DNA from: Saccharomonospora sp. CUA-673
Lineage (GTDB): Bacteria > Actinomycetota > Actinomycetes > Mycobacteriales > Pseudonocardiaceae
Direction of reading: 5' to 3'
Assembly (NCBI RefSeq): GCF_001942305.1
Contig: NZ_MKKE01000066.1
Location: forward strand, 62,001 to 126,000
DNA length: 64,000 nt
Shown here: positions 1 through 9,342 of the stretch, piece after piece
Layout of the letters: each line of letters starts with the position of its first letter
Numbering within the stretch: the stretch's first letter is position 1
Made by a program: the position numbers and the translations under genes
The notes under the pieces: generated by a model
What the model saw: the letters and a program-made list of their open reading frames with translations, nothing else
What the model was told of the DNA's origin: nothing
Database searches by the model: none

Positions 1-805
1 CCACATCGGTCTCCATGCCCGGTCCGAACACCGACGTCAGCGTCTCGCGGGCGACGTCGAGGTCGGTGCCGTGGAGCAGGCGCACCCGCAGGGACGAGCG
101 GCCGAGCGAATCCTTCAGCGAGTCCGGGGTGCCCGAGGCGACGACCGCGCCGTGGTCGAGCACGGTGACCCGGTCGGCGAGCTGGTCGGCCTCCTCGAGG
201 TACTGCGTGGTGAGCACGACGGTGGTGCCGTCGGCCACGAGCCGCCGCGTGGTCTCCCACAACGCGTTGCGGGTGCGCGGATCGAGTCCGGTCGTCGGCT
301 CGTCGAGGAACAGCAGCGGTGGCCGGGCGATGAGGCTCGCGGCGAGGTCGAGCCTGCGCCGCATCCCGCCGGAGAACCCGGTGACCGGCCGGTTCGCCGC
401 CTCGGCGAGGTCGAACTCCGCCAGCAGCTCCGCTGCGCGCGTGCGCGCGCGGCGACGCGGCAGGCCGAGCAGCCTGCCGAAGATCACCAGGTTCTCGGTG
501 GCGGTGAGGGCGTCGTCCACCGAGGCGTACTGGCCGGTGAGGCCGATCCTCCTGCGCACCGCGGCGGCCTCGGTCGCGATGTCGAGGCCGAAGACGCTCG
601 CCTCGCCGTCGTCCGGCCGGAGCAGTGTCGCCAGCAGCCGGACCGTCGTCGTCTTGCCCGCGCCGTTCGGGCCGAGCAACGCGTGCACGGAACCGATCGG
701 GACGTCGAGGTCCACGCCGTCGACCGCACGGTGCTCGCCGAAGGTCTTGACGAGTCCGCGGACCCGCACGGCTGCGGTGGTGGCCACATTGTCTACTTCG
801 GGCAT
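1..805 (-). CDS. DrrA-type ABC transporter ATP-binding protein, partial
   Basis: ATPase subunit of a drug or lipid export ABC transporter; the C-terminus lies beyond the left window edge. Translating leftward from the ATG at 805 gives Walker A GPNGAGKTT (about residues 45-53), a Q-loop glutamine near 92, signature SGGMRRRLDL (about 145-154) and Walker B LLFLDEP (about 164-170), followed by TTGLDP and a switch region LTTQYLEEAD. This spacing is that of the DrrA/daunorubicin-resistance family, which pairs with a separate membrane permease (expected to the left). It is divergent from the glycosyltransferase with only about 50 bases between them, so the two may share a control region. Next to a glycosyltransferase and acyltransferases, export of a glycolipid or lipid is plausible, by analogy to mycobacterial drrABC, but that is inference. 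Confidence 0.9.
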   Translation of the reverse strand, partial: MPEVDNVATTAAVRVRGLVKTFGEHRAVDGVDLDVPIGSVHALLGPNGAGKTTTVRLLATLLRPDDGEASVFGLDIATEAAAVRRRIGLTGQYASVDDALTATENLVIFGRLLGLPRRRARTRAAELLAEFDLAEAANRPVTGFSGGMRRRLDLAASLIARPPLLFLDEPTTGLDPRTRNALWETTRRLVADGTTVVLTTQYLEEADQLADRVTVLDHGAVVASGTPDSLKDSLGRSSLRVRLLHGTDLDVARETLTSVFGPGMETDV

Positions 806-856
806 TTCCTCACCCCATACGGTGTTGCTCGTGAACCGGAGAAGGATGCTGTCGCG

Positions 857-2074
857 TTGGTCGGCAGCCGTGGCGATGTCCAACCCGGACTGGCCGTCGC
901 GGCGCGGTTGCGCGCGCAGGGCCACGACGTCGCGCTCGGGGTGGCTCCCAACCTGGTCGACCTGGCGCGCGGGTTCGGACTGGACGCCGTGGCCGTCGGC
1001 GTCGACAGCCGCGACCTGCTGACATCCGAGCTGGTGCGCCGTGACATGCGCTCGGCGAATCCGGTGCGCCGGGTGCGTGGGCTGGCGGCGGTGTCCGCGC
1101 ACGGCTGGGACGAACTGCGCCGTGGCGTCGTGGACCTCGCCGCCGACGCCGACGTGATCGTCACCGGCCTGCTCGGCCAGGAGGTCGGCTCGGCGGTGGC
1201 CGAGGCCCGGGACGTCGCGTTCGCCGCGCTGCACTATGCGCCCGTGCGCGCGAACTCGACGGTGCCACTGATTCCCCTCGGTGCGCGGCATCCGGCCCTG
1301 CGCCGCGTGGCCTGGCGCGCCGGCGAGGCCGTCCGCTGGCGGCTGACCAAGGGAGCGGAGAACCGGCAGCGCGCGGCACTCGGCCTGCGACCCACGGCCG
1401 TCGACCTGCCCCGGAGACTCCGAGACCGGGGCGCCATGGAGATCCAGGCCTACGACCCCGTGCTCGTTCCCGGACTCGCCGACGAATGGGGGCCGCGCCG
1501 TCCGCTCGTGGGTTCGTTGGACCTGCCCGGTGCCGACTCCACGGACGCCGAACTCCTTGCGTGGCTCGATGCCGGATCCGCGCCCGTCTACATCGGATTC
1601 GGCAGCATGCCGGTCCGCGACCCCGACGCGCTGCTCGACGCCGTGCACCGGATGTGCCGCGAACTGGGGATGCGGGCGTTGGTCGCCGCGGGATGGAGCG
1701 ACGTGCGCCCCACCGGTGACGACGACCGGGTGCGGCTGGTCGGCTCCGTCGAGCATGCCGCGGTGCTGCCGCGCTGCCGGGTGGCCGTGCACCACGGCGG
1801 AGCGGGCACGACCGCCGCCGCCGTGCGCGCGGGCATCCCGTCGGTCGTGTGCTCGTTCAGTGCCGATCAGCCGATGTGGGGCCGGCTCCTCGCCGGCCGC
1901 GGCGTCGGCGTGTGGATGCCGTTCTCGCGGCTCGACGCGGGGTCGCTGCGCGACGCGGTCGCCGAACTGTGCACCGACGAGGTCGCCGGGCGCGCTCGCG
2001 GCCTGTCGGCACGGATGATCCCGGCCGACACGGCCGTGTCCACCGCGGCCGAGCACATCGTCGCCGCGGCCTGA
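857..2074 (+). CDS. GT1-family glycosyltransferase (start uncertain, probable frameshift)
   Basis: Transfers a sugar from an NDP-sugar to a lipid or secondary metabolite. The N-terminus carries the GSRGDVQPGLAVAARL loop typical of macrolide and sterol-type GT1 enzymes, and the C-terminal nucleotide-sugar motif HHGGAGT lies near residues 312-318, followed by the DQPMWGRLL segment. Length about 405 aa is normal. The only in-frame start is TTG 857, which removes the first beta strand. A strong GGAG (838-841) sits just before ATG 846, which is out of frame; one extra G after CTG at 849-850 would give M-L-V-A-L-V-G-S-R-G, the expected N-terminus. The true start is therefore probably 846 with a one-base deletion. 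The acceptor cannot be read from sequence. Confidence 0.85.
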   Translation: MVGSRGDVQPGLAVAARLRAQGHDVALGVAPNLVDLARGFGLDAVAVGVDSRDLLTSELVRRDMRSANPVRRVRGLAAVSAHGWDELRRGVVDLAADADVIVTGLLGQEVGSAVAEARDVAFAALHYAPVRANSTVPLIPLGARHPALRRVAWRAGEAVRWRLTKGAENRQRAALGLRPTAVDLPRRLRDRGAMEIQAYDPVLVPGLADEWGPRRPLVGSLDLPGADSTDAELLAWLDAGSAPVYIGFGSMPVRDPDALLDAVHRMCRELGMRALVAAGWSDVRPTGDDDRVRLVGSVEHAAVLPRCRVAVHHGGAGTTAAAVRAGIPSVVCSFSADQPMWGRLLAGRGVGVWMPFSRLDAGSLRDAVAELCTDEVAGRARGLSARMIPADTAVSTAAEHIVAAA

Positions 2075-2130
2075 GGTGGCAGGGGCATTCGGCACCGGGG
2101 TTTTCGGCAGGGCTTCGGTTATGGCTTCGG

Positions 2131-3384
2131 CTACCACAGTCGGACCTCGATGCCCCAGTCGGCGAACTCCTTGGTGACCACTTCGGACAGTGCCGTCCGG
2201 TCGCGGAACGCGGCGGGGTCGAGTCCGCAGACCGACACGGTGGTGCGGGAACCCGCGTCCGTCAGCCAGCCCATCACCCCGCGTCCGACGGACGCGAGCT
2301 CGTCGGGCCCGATGCCGGGGTAGTGGGCGCTCGCGGCGATCGCCGTCGCCGTCAGGTCGCCGATGGTGCGGAACTCGTCCGGCACGGTGCCGATGCTCGA
2401 GGCCAGCACCGATGCGGCCGGCGGCACGGGCAGTCGCCGGAGCACGAACTCGGGCAGCATCTGCAGCAACGCCAACGGAACGGGTGGTGGGCCGGCCGCG
2501 GCGAGCGCGCGGTAGGCGCGTTTGGACTCGTCCTTGAGTGTCCCGAGATCCCGGCCGGCCAGTGCGTCGGCGGGGAAGGCGGCCTGGGCGATCCGGGTGG
2601 TGTTGGAGCGCACGTCGTCGTCGCTGCGGGCGCTGACCGGTAGCGCGACGGGGATCGGATCGGCGCCGGTGGCCGCGGTCATGCGCGTCAGCATCGCCGA
2701 GAACAGTGTGTTCGTCGATCCGCCGTGGGACTTCGCGATCCGGGCGAACACGGCGGAATCGCATTCGGCCACGACGTGCGGAACCGACCAGCGGTGACCG
2801 ACCGGAGCGGGCTCCTCGACCGCGGTGGGTGACGCCGCCGCGGGGGATTCCGTCGAGGGGGACGCCGGGGCGGGGGATGCCGTGTCGGGGGAGGCCCGGG
2901 CCTTCCGGAGCGAGGACCGCACGGCGGTGACGACAGCGCTGACGACCCAGCGGCCGACGGTGGCCAGCTGTCCGGCGGCGTCGCGCAGGTCCGAGCGGAC
3001 GGCGGTGGCGATACCGGGCGCGGGATCGACGGGCAGGCCGGATGCGGCGCCGTTGGCGCGCACGATCGCGTCGACCATCGCGGCGCCGTCGGCGATCGCG
3101 TGGGCGCACACGAGGGACAGCACTCCGCCGCCGTCGGTGGTGTCGGCCGCGGACAGCTGCCACGCGGTGCCGGCGCGAGGGGCGAATTCGCCGGTCACGC
3201 GCTCGTGTAACCACGAGGAAACATTTGAGGGCGAAACTTTTTCAGGTTCGAAATGTGGTGTCTGCGAGGTTTCCGAATAGGACCAGCGATCCCGCGCAGT
3301 GGGAATCCGGGCGCGATCGGCCCGCCGAGCCAGAGCCCCATCGGCGAGCGCGGCATGGAGGCGCAAAACGGTCGATTCCGGCAC
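2131..3384 (-). CDS. Stand-alone condensation-type acyltransferase 1 (PapA/WS-DGAT-like fold)
   Basis: CoA-dependent acyltransferase of the condensation-domain superfamily. The catalytic HxxxD motif is HAIAD at residues 95-99, followed by G. A Pro/Ser/Ala linker (about 165-195) separates the two halves. GTG 3384 is the first usable start, but protein-like sequence continues upstream in frame to about 3520 (AVNQFAWCFDRP, FPDDLFLRRHDAGKSP). That stretch has no ATG, GTG or TTG, so the real N-terminus is about 40 residues longer and its start codon is missing or hidden by an error. AAAGGA at 3500-3505 would be a well-placed ribosome site. The gene converges on the glycosyltransferase and is divergent from the three-gene acyltransferase operon. 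Substrate unknown. Confidence 0.75.
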   Translation of the reverse strand: MPESTVLRLHAALADGALARRADRARIPTARDRWSYSETSQTPHFEPEKVSPSNVSSWLHERVTGEFAPRAGTAWQLSAADTTDGGGVLSLVCAHAIADGAAMVDAIVRANGAASGLPVDPAPGIATAVRSDLRDAAGQLATVGRWVVSAVVTAVRSSLRKARASPDTASPAPASPSTESPAAASPTAVEEPAPVGHRWSVPHVVAECDSAVFARIAKSHGGSTNTLFSAMLTRMTAATGADPIPVALPVSARSDDDVRSNTTRIAQAAFPADALAGRDLGTLKDESKRAYRALAAAGPPPVPLALLQMLPEFVLRRLPVPPAASVLASSIGTVPDEFRTIGDLTATAIAASAHYPGIGPDELASVGRGVMGWLTDAGSRTTVSVCGLDPAAFRDRTALSEVVTKEFADWGIEVRLW

Positions 3385-3607
3385 AGGACGGTCGAAACAC
3401 CAGGCGAACTGGTTGACAGCCGGAGATTTCCCCGCGTCGTGCCTGCGCAGGAACAGATCGTCCGGGAACTGGAGGCGCGCGATGATGAGGGCAGGTCCTT
3501 TCGATGATCGGACAGCACTGGCCTCAGGGGTATGCGAAGCAGTTTCGGCGGAGTGACGACGAAAATGAACCGTAGCGTACGGTGATCATAGACACGCCAG
3601 GGTCGCC

Positions 3608-3637
3608 TTGTTCCCACTAACGGGCTTCCCCTATACG
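3608..3637 (+). promoter_or_regulatory. Candidate sigma-70-type promoter of the acyltransferase operon
   Basis: TTGTTC (3608-3613) and TATACG (3632-3637) are separated by 18 bases, about 120 bases upstream of ATG 3760. This is the best -35/-10 pair in the divergent region between acyltransferase 1 and the operon. Pattern match only. Confidence 0.4.
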
Positions 3638-3759
3638 TATTGCGTCGCTACGACGCGTCTCGAACTCTCCCCGGTCCGATACCTCTGCCGAACACTGTGC
3701 CCGAAAGACCCCCGAAAGACCCCGCCCGAACTGCCCGTCCCCACTGCTCAGGGAGACCG

Positions 3760-5160
3760 ATGGAGTACACGGAACTCGCTGATTACCCGTTGCCCGATGG
3801 TGTGCTGACGGTATGGACCCCCACCTGCGCCGATGATGCCTGGCGCATGGATCCGCGCGCGTTGTCCCACGACCACGAGGCCCATCTGGCGGACGCCCAG
3901 CCGGGTTCGTGGATCGGCTCGGTCATGCGCGTGCCGATGCGTTACGAGGCCGGTGCGCTGCGCCGCGCGTTGCGCGCCTGGACCGCGCGGCACGAGGTGC
4001 TGCGCACGACCGTGCACGGCGACCCGGATACCGGTTGGCAGCGCTACTCCATCGACCTCGAGTCCGACGTGGACGCTGTCGACGTCGAACCGCGGGTCGT
4101 CGGGTCGGTCTCGGCGTCCGATGCGCACGACGAGATCGCGGGCTTCTTCGCCTCGGTCGCGGCCGATGTGTGGCCGCACTGTCTGTTCGCGACGGTCTGC
4201 GAAGCGGACGGTGAGTCGTTCGCCGTCGCCTTCGGCGCCGATCACAGCGTCATGGACGCCTACTCCCAGTTGCTGTGGTTCCGCGAGTTCGCCTCGCTGT
4301 ACACGAGCGCACTGGCCGGCGATTCGGATGCCTCGCTGGCCGCGGTGGACGTCGGCAGTCACGTCGACCACAGCGCCGCCGCGCGGTCGCTGGACGCCGT
4401 CATCACCGAGCACGATCCGGCGGTGCGGACGTGGGCCGACTACCTCGCCGAGGACGGCTTCCCGGCGTACGGCGCCCTGCCCGCGAGCGCGGCATCCGTT
4501 GCCGGCAAACAGCATTCGTTGTCCCGGTGGGCGGCCGGTCCGGACGTCTCGGGTCGGGTGGAACAGTTCTGCTCGGGACTCGGCACCGGTACCCAGTCGG
4601 GCGTGCTGGCCGCGCTCGGCCGGGCGGTGTCGACGCGGACGGGCTCCGACCGCGTGCGCTTCGTGGTGCCGATGCACACGCGGCACGATCGCAGGCATGC
4701 CGACGCCGTCGGCTGGTACGTCGGCCTGTGCCCGGTCGAGTTCGAACTGTCCGGAACGGACTCGTTCGCCGACGACGTCGGCCGGGCGCGCGCGGGCGTG
4801 TCGAGCGTGCGCGGCTGCGCGAAGACGTCGTTCGCGCGGGTGTCCGAACTGCTCGACATCAGCGCTGAACCGCGTTTCGTCGTGTCCTACGTGGACGTCC
4901 GGCAGGTCCCGGGGGCCGCTCGCTGGACCGAGTGGAACGCGCGCGCACTGCGGGCGCCCGAGAGCAGCCGGGACGAGCTGTACCTGTGGATCATCCACTC
5001 GGAACACGGCATCAACGTGTCGGCGCGTTGTGCAGGCACGGAGGGTGCCCTCGCCGCGACGGAGGGCCTGATCGCCGCGTTCGGCGAGGCGCTGGCCGAA
5101 TCGGTCGGCGCCGAGCACGTGACCGAGGCCGATCGAGCAGAGGCCGTGGTCGGGGCATGA
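3760..5160 (+). CDS. Stand-alone condensation-type acyltransferase 2
   Basis: 466-aa protein of the condensation/PapA superfamily, first gene of a three-gene operon. The catalytic HxxxD is HSVMD at residues 162-166 in the context FGADHSVMDAYSQ. Later segments (VPMHTRHDRR, WYVGLCPVEF) match the second-half substrate-tunnel region of stand-alone acyltransferases. ATG 3760 is preceded by GGGAGA (3751-3756). The longer open frame from 3640 has no ribosome site. Its stop overlaps the next start in ATGA, implying translational coupling. Role inferred: acyl transfer from CoA or ACP to a hydroxyl of a lipid or sugar. Confidence 0.8.
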   Translation: MEYTELADYPLPDGVLTVWTPTCADDAWRMDPRALSHDHEAHLADAQPGSWIGSVMRVPMRYEAGALRRALRAWTARHEVLRTTVHGDPDTGWQRYSIDLESDVDAVDVEPRVVGSVSASDAHDEIAGFFASVAADVWPHCLFATVCEADGESFAVAFGADHSVMDAYSQLLWFREFASLYTSALAGDSDASLAAVDVGSHVDHSAAARSLDAVITEHDPAVRTWADYLAEDGFPAYGALPASAASVAGKQHSLSRWAAGPDVSGRVEQFCSGLGTGTQSGVLAALGRAVSTRTGSDRVRFVVPMHTRHDRRHADAVGWYVGLCPVEFELSGTDSFADDVGRARAGVSSVRGCAKTSFARVSELLDISAEPRFVVSYVDVRQVPGAARWTEWNARALRAPESSRDELYLWIIHSEHGINVSARCAGTEGALAATEGLIAAFGEALAESVGAEHVTEADRAEAVVGA

Positions 5161-6614
5161 TTCTCGGCGACATCACCGAGTTCACGCCCGCCCCCGGGCG
5201 GATCCTGCGGTGGCGGCCCACGGAATCGTCGTCGGCGGCCGCCGCGGCGGCACCCGTCGACCCGGGCGCGCCGTCGATCCTGCAGACCGACCATCTGGCG
5301 GCGTACCGGAACCTGCTGCGCAACGGCGGCACGCACCGGGCGTGGACCGGTGTGGCCACCAGCGTTTCCGGGGCGCTCGACAGGGACGCGATGACCCGGG
5401 CGCTGCACCGGTTCCTGGCCATGCACGCCGGACTGCGCACGTGGTTCGACGTGAGCGCGCCGAATCCGGTGCGCCGACTGGTGCCGCCGGAGTCGATCGA
5501 GTTCGAGATCGTCGAGGACGAGCTCACGGTGGGCGAGTCGGGGACGTGGCATGCCGCGTTGTCGGAGTACCTGACCGACCGGTTCGACACGGAGTGCACG
5601 CCCGGCTCGTGGCCGGGGTTCGCGTTCGGGGTCGTCGAGGCGGCCGACGAGTTCGGTGTCTTCTGGGGCTGCGATCACGCCTTCACCGATGGCGCGTCGC
5701 AGCTCATGCTGCCGTCCGATCTGGCCGATCTGTACGCGGCCGAGGTCGCGGGCGCCGACGGCGCGGGCCTGCCGGCGGCGGACGAGGTGGGCGGTTTTCC
5801 CACCTATGCGGAGGAGGAACGCGCCGCGGCCGAGGAGTACGGCCCCGATTCGCCGGAGGTCTCCGAGTGGGTCCGCATGGTCGCCGACAACGGTGCGCGG
5901 TTGCCGACGTTCCCGTTGCCGCTCGGGCTCGAGGACGGCGAGAAGGGGCAGGTCGTCGTCCGCACGATGACGCTGCTGGAGGGCGATGAGGTCGACGCGT
6001 TCGACCGGGTGTGTGCCGATGCGGGCGGCCGGGCGACCGGTGGGGTGTTCGCGGCCGTGGCGGCCGCCGATCATGCGCTGGCCGGCCGGGAGCGATACTT
6101 CGGCGTGACGGTGTTGAGTACGCGGGACCGGGGGCCGTATGCGCGGTCGCAGGGTTGGTTCTGCGCGTTCGCGCCGGTGGAGTTCGACGTCGCGTCGGCG
6201 TCGGGTTTCGGCGAGTTGGTGGCGCGTGCGCAGGCGGCGTTCCGTCAGGCGCGCGGGTTGGCGGTGACACCGGTGAATGTGGTGCTGGAGACGTTGGTGA
6301 CCGGCGGAGTGTGCAGTCCCGAGGAGCTCGGCAGTCCGCAGCTGTTGTCCTATTTGGATCTGCGCAGGTTCCCGCGGGTGGGTACGGAGGCCGAGCGGAA
6401 CGGGGTGCATTTCCCGGGTCTCGGCCGGACGGCCAACGCGTCGTTGTGGATCAACCGGGATGCCGAGCGGTTGTATCTGTTGGCGCAGGTTCCGGACAAT
6501 CCGGTGGCCGCGGACTCGGTGGCGCGCTATCACGACAAGCTGAGGGAGATCCTGCGGGAGTCGGTCGCCGGCATGCGGGGCCGCTCGAGGTCGGGGTGTG
6601 ACCGGTGCTGGTGA
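5157..6614 (+). CDS. Stand-alone condensation-type acyltransferase 3
   Basis: 485-aa paralogue of the preceding gene with the catalytic HxxxD as HAFTD (174-178) within GCDHAFTDGASQ. An Ala-rich segment (about 26-34) precedes the first domain. The segments LPTFPLPLGLEDG and LSTRDRGPYARSQGWFCAF align with equivalent parts of the third operon member (LPTFPLSLGVADG, VHTRNGVRDESTVGWF), showing tandem duplication. ATG 5157 overlaps the upstream stop by four bases, and the 3' end overlaps the next gene in the same way. Which acyl donor or acceptor it uses cannot be read here. Confidence 0.8.
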   Translation: MILGDITEFTPAPGRILRWRPTESSSAAAAAAPVDPGAPSILQTDHLAAYRNLLRNGGTHRAWTGVATSVSGALDRDAMTRALHRFLAMHAGLRTWFDVSAPNPVRRLVPPESIEFEIVEDELTVGESGTWHAALSEYLTDRFDTECTPGSWPGFAFGVVEAADEFGVFWGCDHAFTDGASQLMLPSDLADLYAAEVAGADGAGLPAADEVGGFPTYAEEERAAAEEYGPDSPEVSEWVRMVADNGARLPTFPLPLGLEDGEKGQVVVRTMTLLEGDEVDAFDRVCADAGGRATGGVFAAVAAADHALAGRERYFGVTVLSTRDRGPYARSQGWFCAFAPVEFDVASASGFGELVARAQAAFRQARGLAVTPVNVVLETLVTGGVCSPEELGSPQLLSYLDLRRFPRVGTEAERNGVHFPGLGRTANASLWINRDAERLYLLAQVPDNPVAADSVARYHDKLREILRESVAGMRGRSRSGCDRCW

Positions 6615-7947
6615 CGGCGGCGGATCGGTGGCGGGTCGCGCCGGGTGAGTTGATCTCATGGCGGGTGGATGTCGCCGACGAGGGTGTTCCGGTGGGGTTG
6701 TCGGTCAATCAGCGGAACCATCTCGGCGGGGTGCGCGCCGGCCGGAGCACGGTGTGGTTGGCGTCGACGTTCGAGGTGCCCGGTCCGGTCGATGTCGATG
6801 CGTTGACGGCGGCGTATCTGACGTTGGTCGGTCGGCACAGCACGTTGCAGTGCGAGGTGCGCTGGGACGACGGTGACGATGCTGTGGCCGGTGGCGATGT
6901 GCATGCGGTGCGGCACGATCCGCGGGCGCTGTCGTGCACGGTGGATTCGTCGCGGCTGCCGATGTCGTCGGCCGACACGGTCGGTCGGTTGCGGGCGTTG
7001 TTGGATCGGGAGTGTTCGCCGGTGTCGTATCCGGCGTTCGTGTTGGCGGCCGTGTCGAGGCCCGATGTGTCCACTGTGGTGTGTGGGTTCGACCATGTGC
7101 ACGGCGATGCGCATTCGGTGGCGATCGTGGCTCGCGAGTTGCATGCCGCGTATCGCGGCGATGCCGATGCGCTGCCGGCTGCGGGGAGTTTCGTCGAGCG
7201 GGTCGCGGAGTGGTCGGCGCAGCCGCCGTTGTCGGACGGCGACGAGCGGTTGGCTTTGTGGCACAGGATGTTGGGGGAGTGGGACTTTCGGCTGCCGACG
7301 TTTCCGTTGTCGTTGGGTGTGGCCGACGGTGAGGTGGCATCGCAGCGTACGGAGTGTCGGCCGCTCGCCGATGCGGCCACGGTGGCGGCGTTGTCGGTAT
7401 GTGCGGCCGAGGCGGGCGGTTCGACGTTCGCCGGTTTGGTGACGGCGTTGGCACGCGCGGTCCGTGCGTTGGGCGGCCCGGAGTCGACGCCGACGTTGGT
7501 GCCGGTGCATACGCGCAATGGTGTGCGGGACGAGTCGACCGTCGGCTGGTTCACGACGACGGTCCCGATGGCGATGACGACCGATGTCGCGACGACGGCG
7601 GCCAACGTGGCGGCCGCCAAGCACGCGTCGGCTGCCCCGTTGGATCAGGTGTTGGCGTCGTTGCCGAGGCCGTTGGTGTGGCCGAGGCGGGATGCGTTCA
7701 TGGTGTCGTATGTGACTATCGCCGGGTGGGTCTGGACGAGGAGGTGCGCGCGCCGCACCACGTGTCGGCCACGGCGCCGACGGACGAGCTGCAGATCTGG
7801 TTGGCGCGCACCGACGACGGTGTGACGGTGCGTCTGCGTCACCCGGACACGGCCGAGGCGGCCGGCCTGGTGGAGGGTTTGGCGGAGGCGTGGTCGGCGC
7901 AGATCGAGGCCATGGCGGCGCAGGCGAGGACGGCGACGGCGCCGTAG
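6611..7947 (+). CDS. Stand-alone condensation-type acyltransferase 4 (frameshifted near 7712)
   Basis: Last gene of the acyltransferase operon. GTG 6611 overlaps the upstream TGA (GTGA); GTG 6605 is a second option. The HxxxD motif is HVHGD at about residues 162-166. The frame runs cleanly to FMVSYV near 7711, then shifts: the downstream frame continues YRRVGLDEEVRAPHHVSATA to the TAG at 7945-7947. Adding one G at GTG|ACT gives SYV-D-YRRVGLD and restores a protein of about 445 aa, matching the lengths of its paralogues. I treat this as a probable sequence error, not a dead gene. It converges on the DUF222/HNH gene. Confidence 0.75.
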
Positions 7948-7962
7948 CCGTAGCCGTAGCCG

Positions 7963-9189
7963 TCAGAACGGTGGCGGTTCGGGGTCGGTGGCGTTGCCGG
8001 TTTCGGGCGATCGTGGTGGCAGGACGGTTTCACGCTTGTCGGTGTAGGTGACCCCGAGGGGTGTTGTCGTCGAGGACGTGCCGTGGATGGGGTCGTAGTG
8101 GTGGATCCAGCCGGGTGCGTTCTTGAGCCGGTGGTGTTTACGGCAGCGCGGAGCGGCGTTGTTCGTCGAGGTTGAGCCACCGTCTTTGGCCCACTGCTTC
8201 TGGTGGTCGAAGTCGCAGTGCCGGGCGGGACGTCGGCACCACGGGACGACACACATCCGGTCGCGGACTTCGACGACCTTCCGGATCGTCGAATTCGGAC
8301 GATATGAGGATCGTCCCAGGTCAACGGGGTTGCCGGTGGTCGGGTCGCAGAGGATCTTCCGCCAGATCGACTTGGGGTTGGTCATGATCTCGCGGGCGTA
8401 AGCAGCGGGGACCGGCCCGATGCCGTCGATCGAAGCGCCGGTCTCGGACATGGACAGGGCGGTGTCGATCGGCATGTGCAGGTAGACCATCGCGGCCGAC
8501 TGCGGAACCTGAACGCCAGGATCGTTGCCCAGCAACAGGTCAGCGAACACATCGGCTCGAAGCTGGTCCAGGTTGCGCGACGAGTCGCCCAGCCGGAGCT
8601 TGCGGGCCATGGCGTCGACGCGCGCGTAGGCGGCCGAGGCAACGTCGGAGGGAAGGTCGGCTGACAGGCGCGACTGGGCGTAGACGCCGTGGTCGAGCGT
8701 GACCTTGCGACCCTCGTGCGCCATGCGAGCGGCAGCGGTCTCGGCACCAGGGTCGACTTGCTTGACGATCTGCGAAGCGTGCCAAGCCATGTTCCGTGGC
8801 TGCAACGCCGTCAAGGAAAGTCGAGCCAGCTTCTCCTCCAGCAACCGGTCAACCTCAAGAGCATCAGCATCAGAAACCGGCGAGACAGCATTGAGCACCC
8901 GCTCGGCGCCATACCGATCAACCTGACCGGAGCGCATAGCGGCAAGCAGCCGAGGCATCCGATAAGTCAAAGCAAGCGCGGTATGAATCCGATCCAACAC
9001 ACCCTGCGGAGACAGTCGAAGCTCAGGCGCCAACGCCTCAGCCAACGACCGCCGCTCCATCGAATCGGACGACGACCCGGAGTCGAGCGAAGCAAGAAAC
9101 GACACCTCAGCAGCGTCAGCCCGAGCCCGCAAAGCAAGCACCGACCGAGTCTCGTCGACAATCCCCTCAACATCTCTCACGTGGCCCAT
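7963..9189 (-). CDS. DUF222 / HNH endonuclease domain protein (13E12 repeat family)
   Basis: About 408-aa protein of the actinobacterial REP13E12 family. The N-terminal DUF222 part is helical (residues 1-300) and the C-terminal HNH fold reads CVVPWCRRPARHCDFDHQ, then NAAPRCRKHHRLKN, with the four Cys and paired His of the zinc/metal centre intact. These proteins are abundant and repeated in actinobacteria; their biological role is not established. ATG 9189 (MGHVRDVEG) fits family N-termini; GTG 9219 is an alternative ten codons upstream. No partner gene is evident. The 3' end abuts a run of GTAGCC hexamers at the end of acyltransferase 4. Confidence 0.85.
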   Translation of the reverse strand: MGHVRDVEGIVDETRSVLALRARADAAEVSFLASLDSGSSSDSMERRSLAEALAPELRLSPQGVLDRIHTALALTYRMPRLLAAMRSGQVDRYGAERVLNAVSPVSDADALEVDRLLEEKLARLSLTALQPRNMAWHASQIVKQVDPGAETAAARMAHEGRKVTLDHGVYAQSRLSADLPSDVASAAYARVDAMARKLRLGDSSRNLDQLRADVFADLLLGNDPGVQVPQSAAMVYLHMPIDTALSMSETGASIDGIGPVPAAYAREIMTNPKSIWRKILCDPTTGNPVDLGRSSYRPNSTIRKVVEVRDRMCVVPWCRRPARHCDFDHQKQWAKDGGSTSTNNAAPRCRKHHRLKNAPGWIHHYDPIHGTSSTTTPLGVTYTDKRETVLPPRSPETGNATDPEPPPF

Positions 9190-9342
9190 AGTACCGAACA
9201 ACTGAGCGACAAACACCACCCAAAAGCATGACGAAGACCCACCACGAAAAGTAACCCCACGACCTCCACCCCAAATACCGCCAACCGCCGAAGCGAAGCA
9301 AGGCCAAATCCGCCAACCATCCCACCCACAGAACCGCCCCGT

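Noticed and set aside
15..1022. Long plus-strand open frames over the left end (also 71-856).
   Set aside because: Antisense of the ABC ATPase gene; only the part from about 857 in the second frame is glycosyltransferase.
3748..6659. Large minus-strand open frames opposite the acyltransferase operon.
   Set aside because: Arg/His-rich shadow translations typical of high-GC antisense; no domains.
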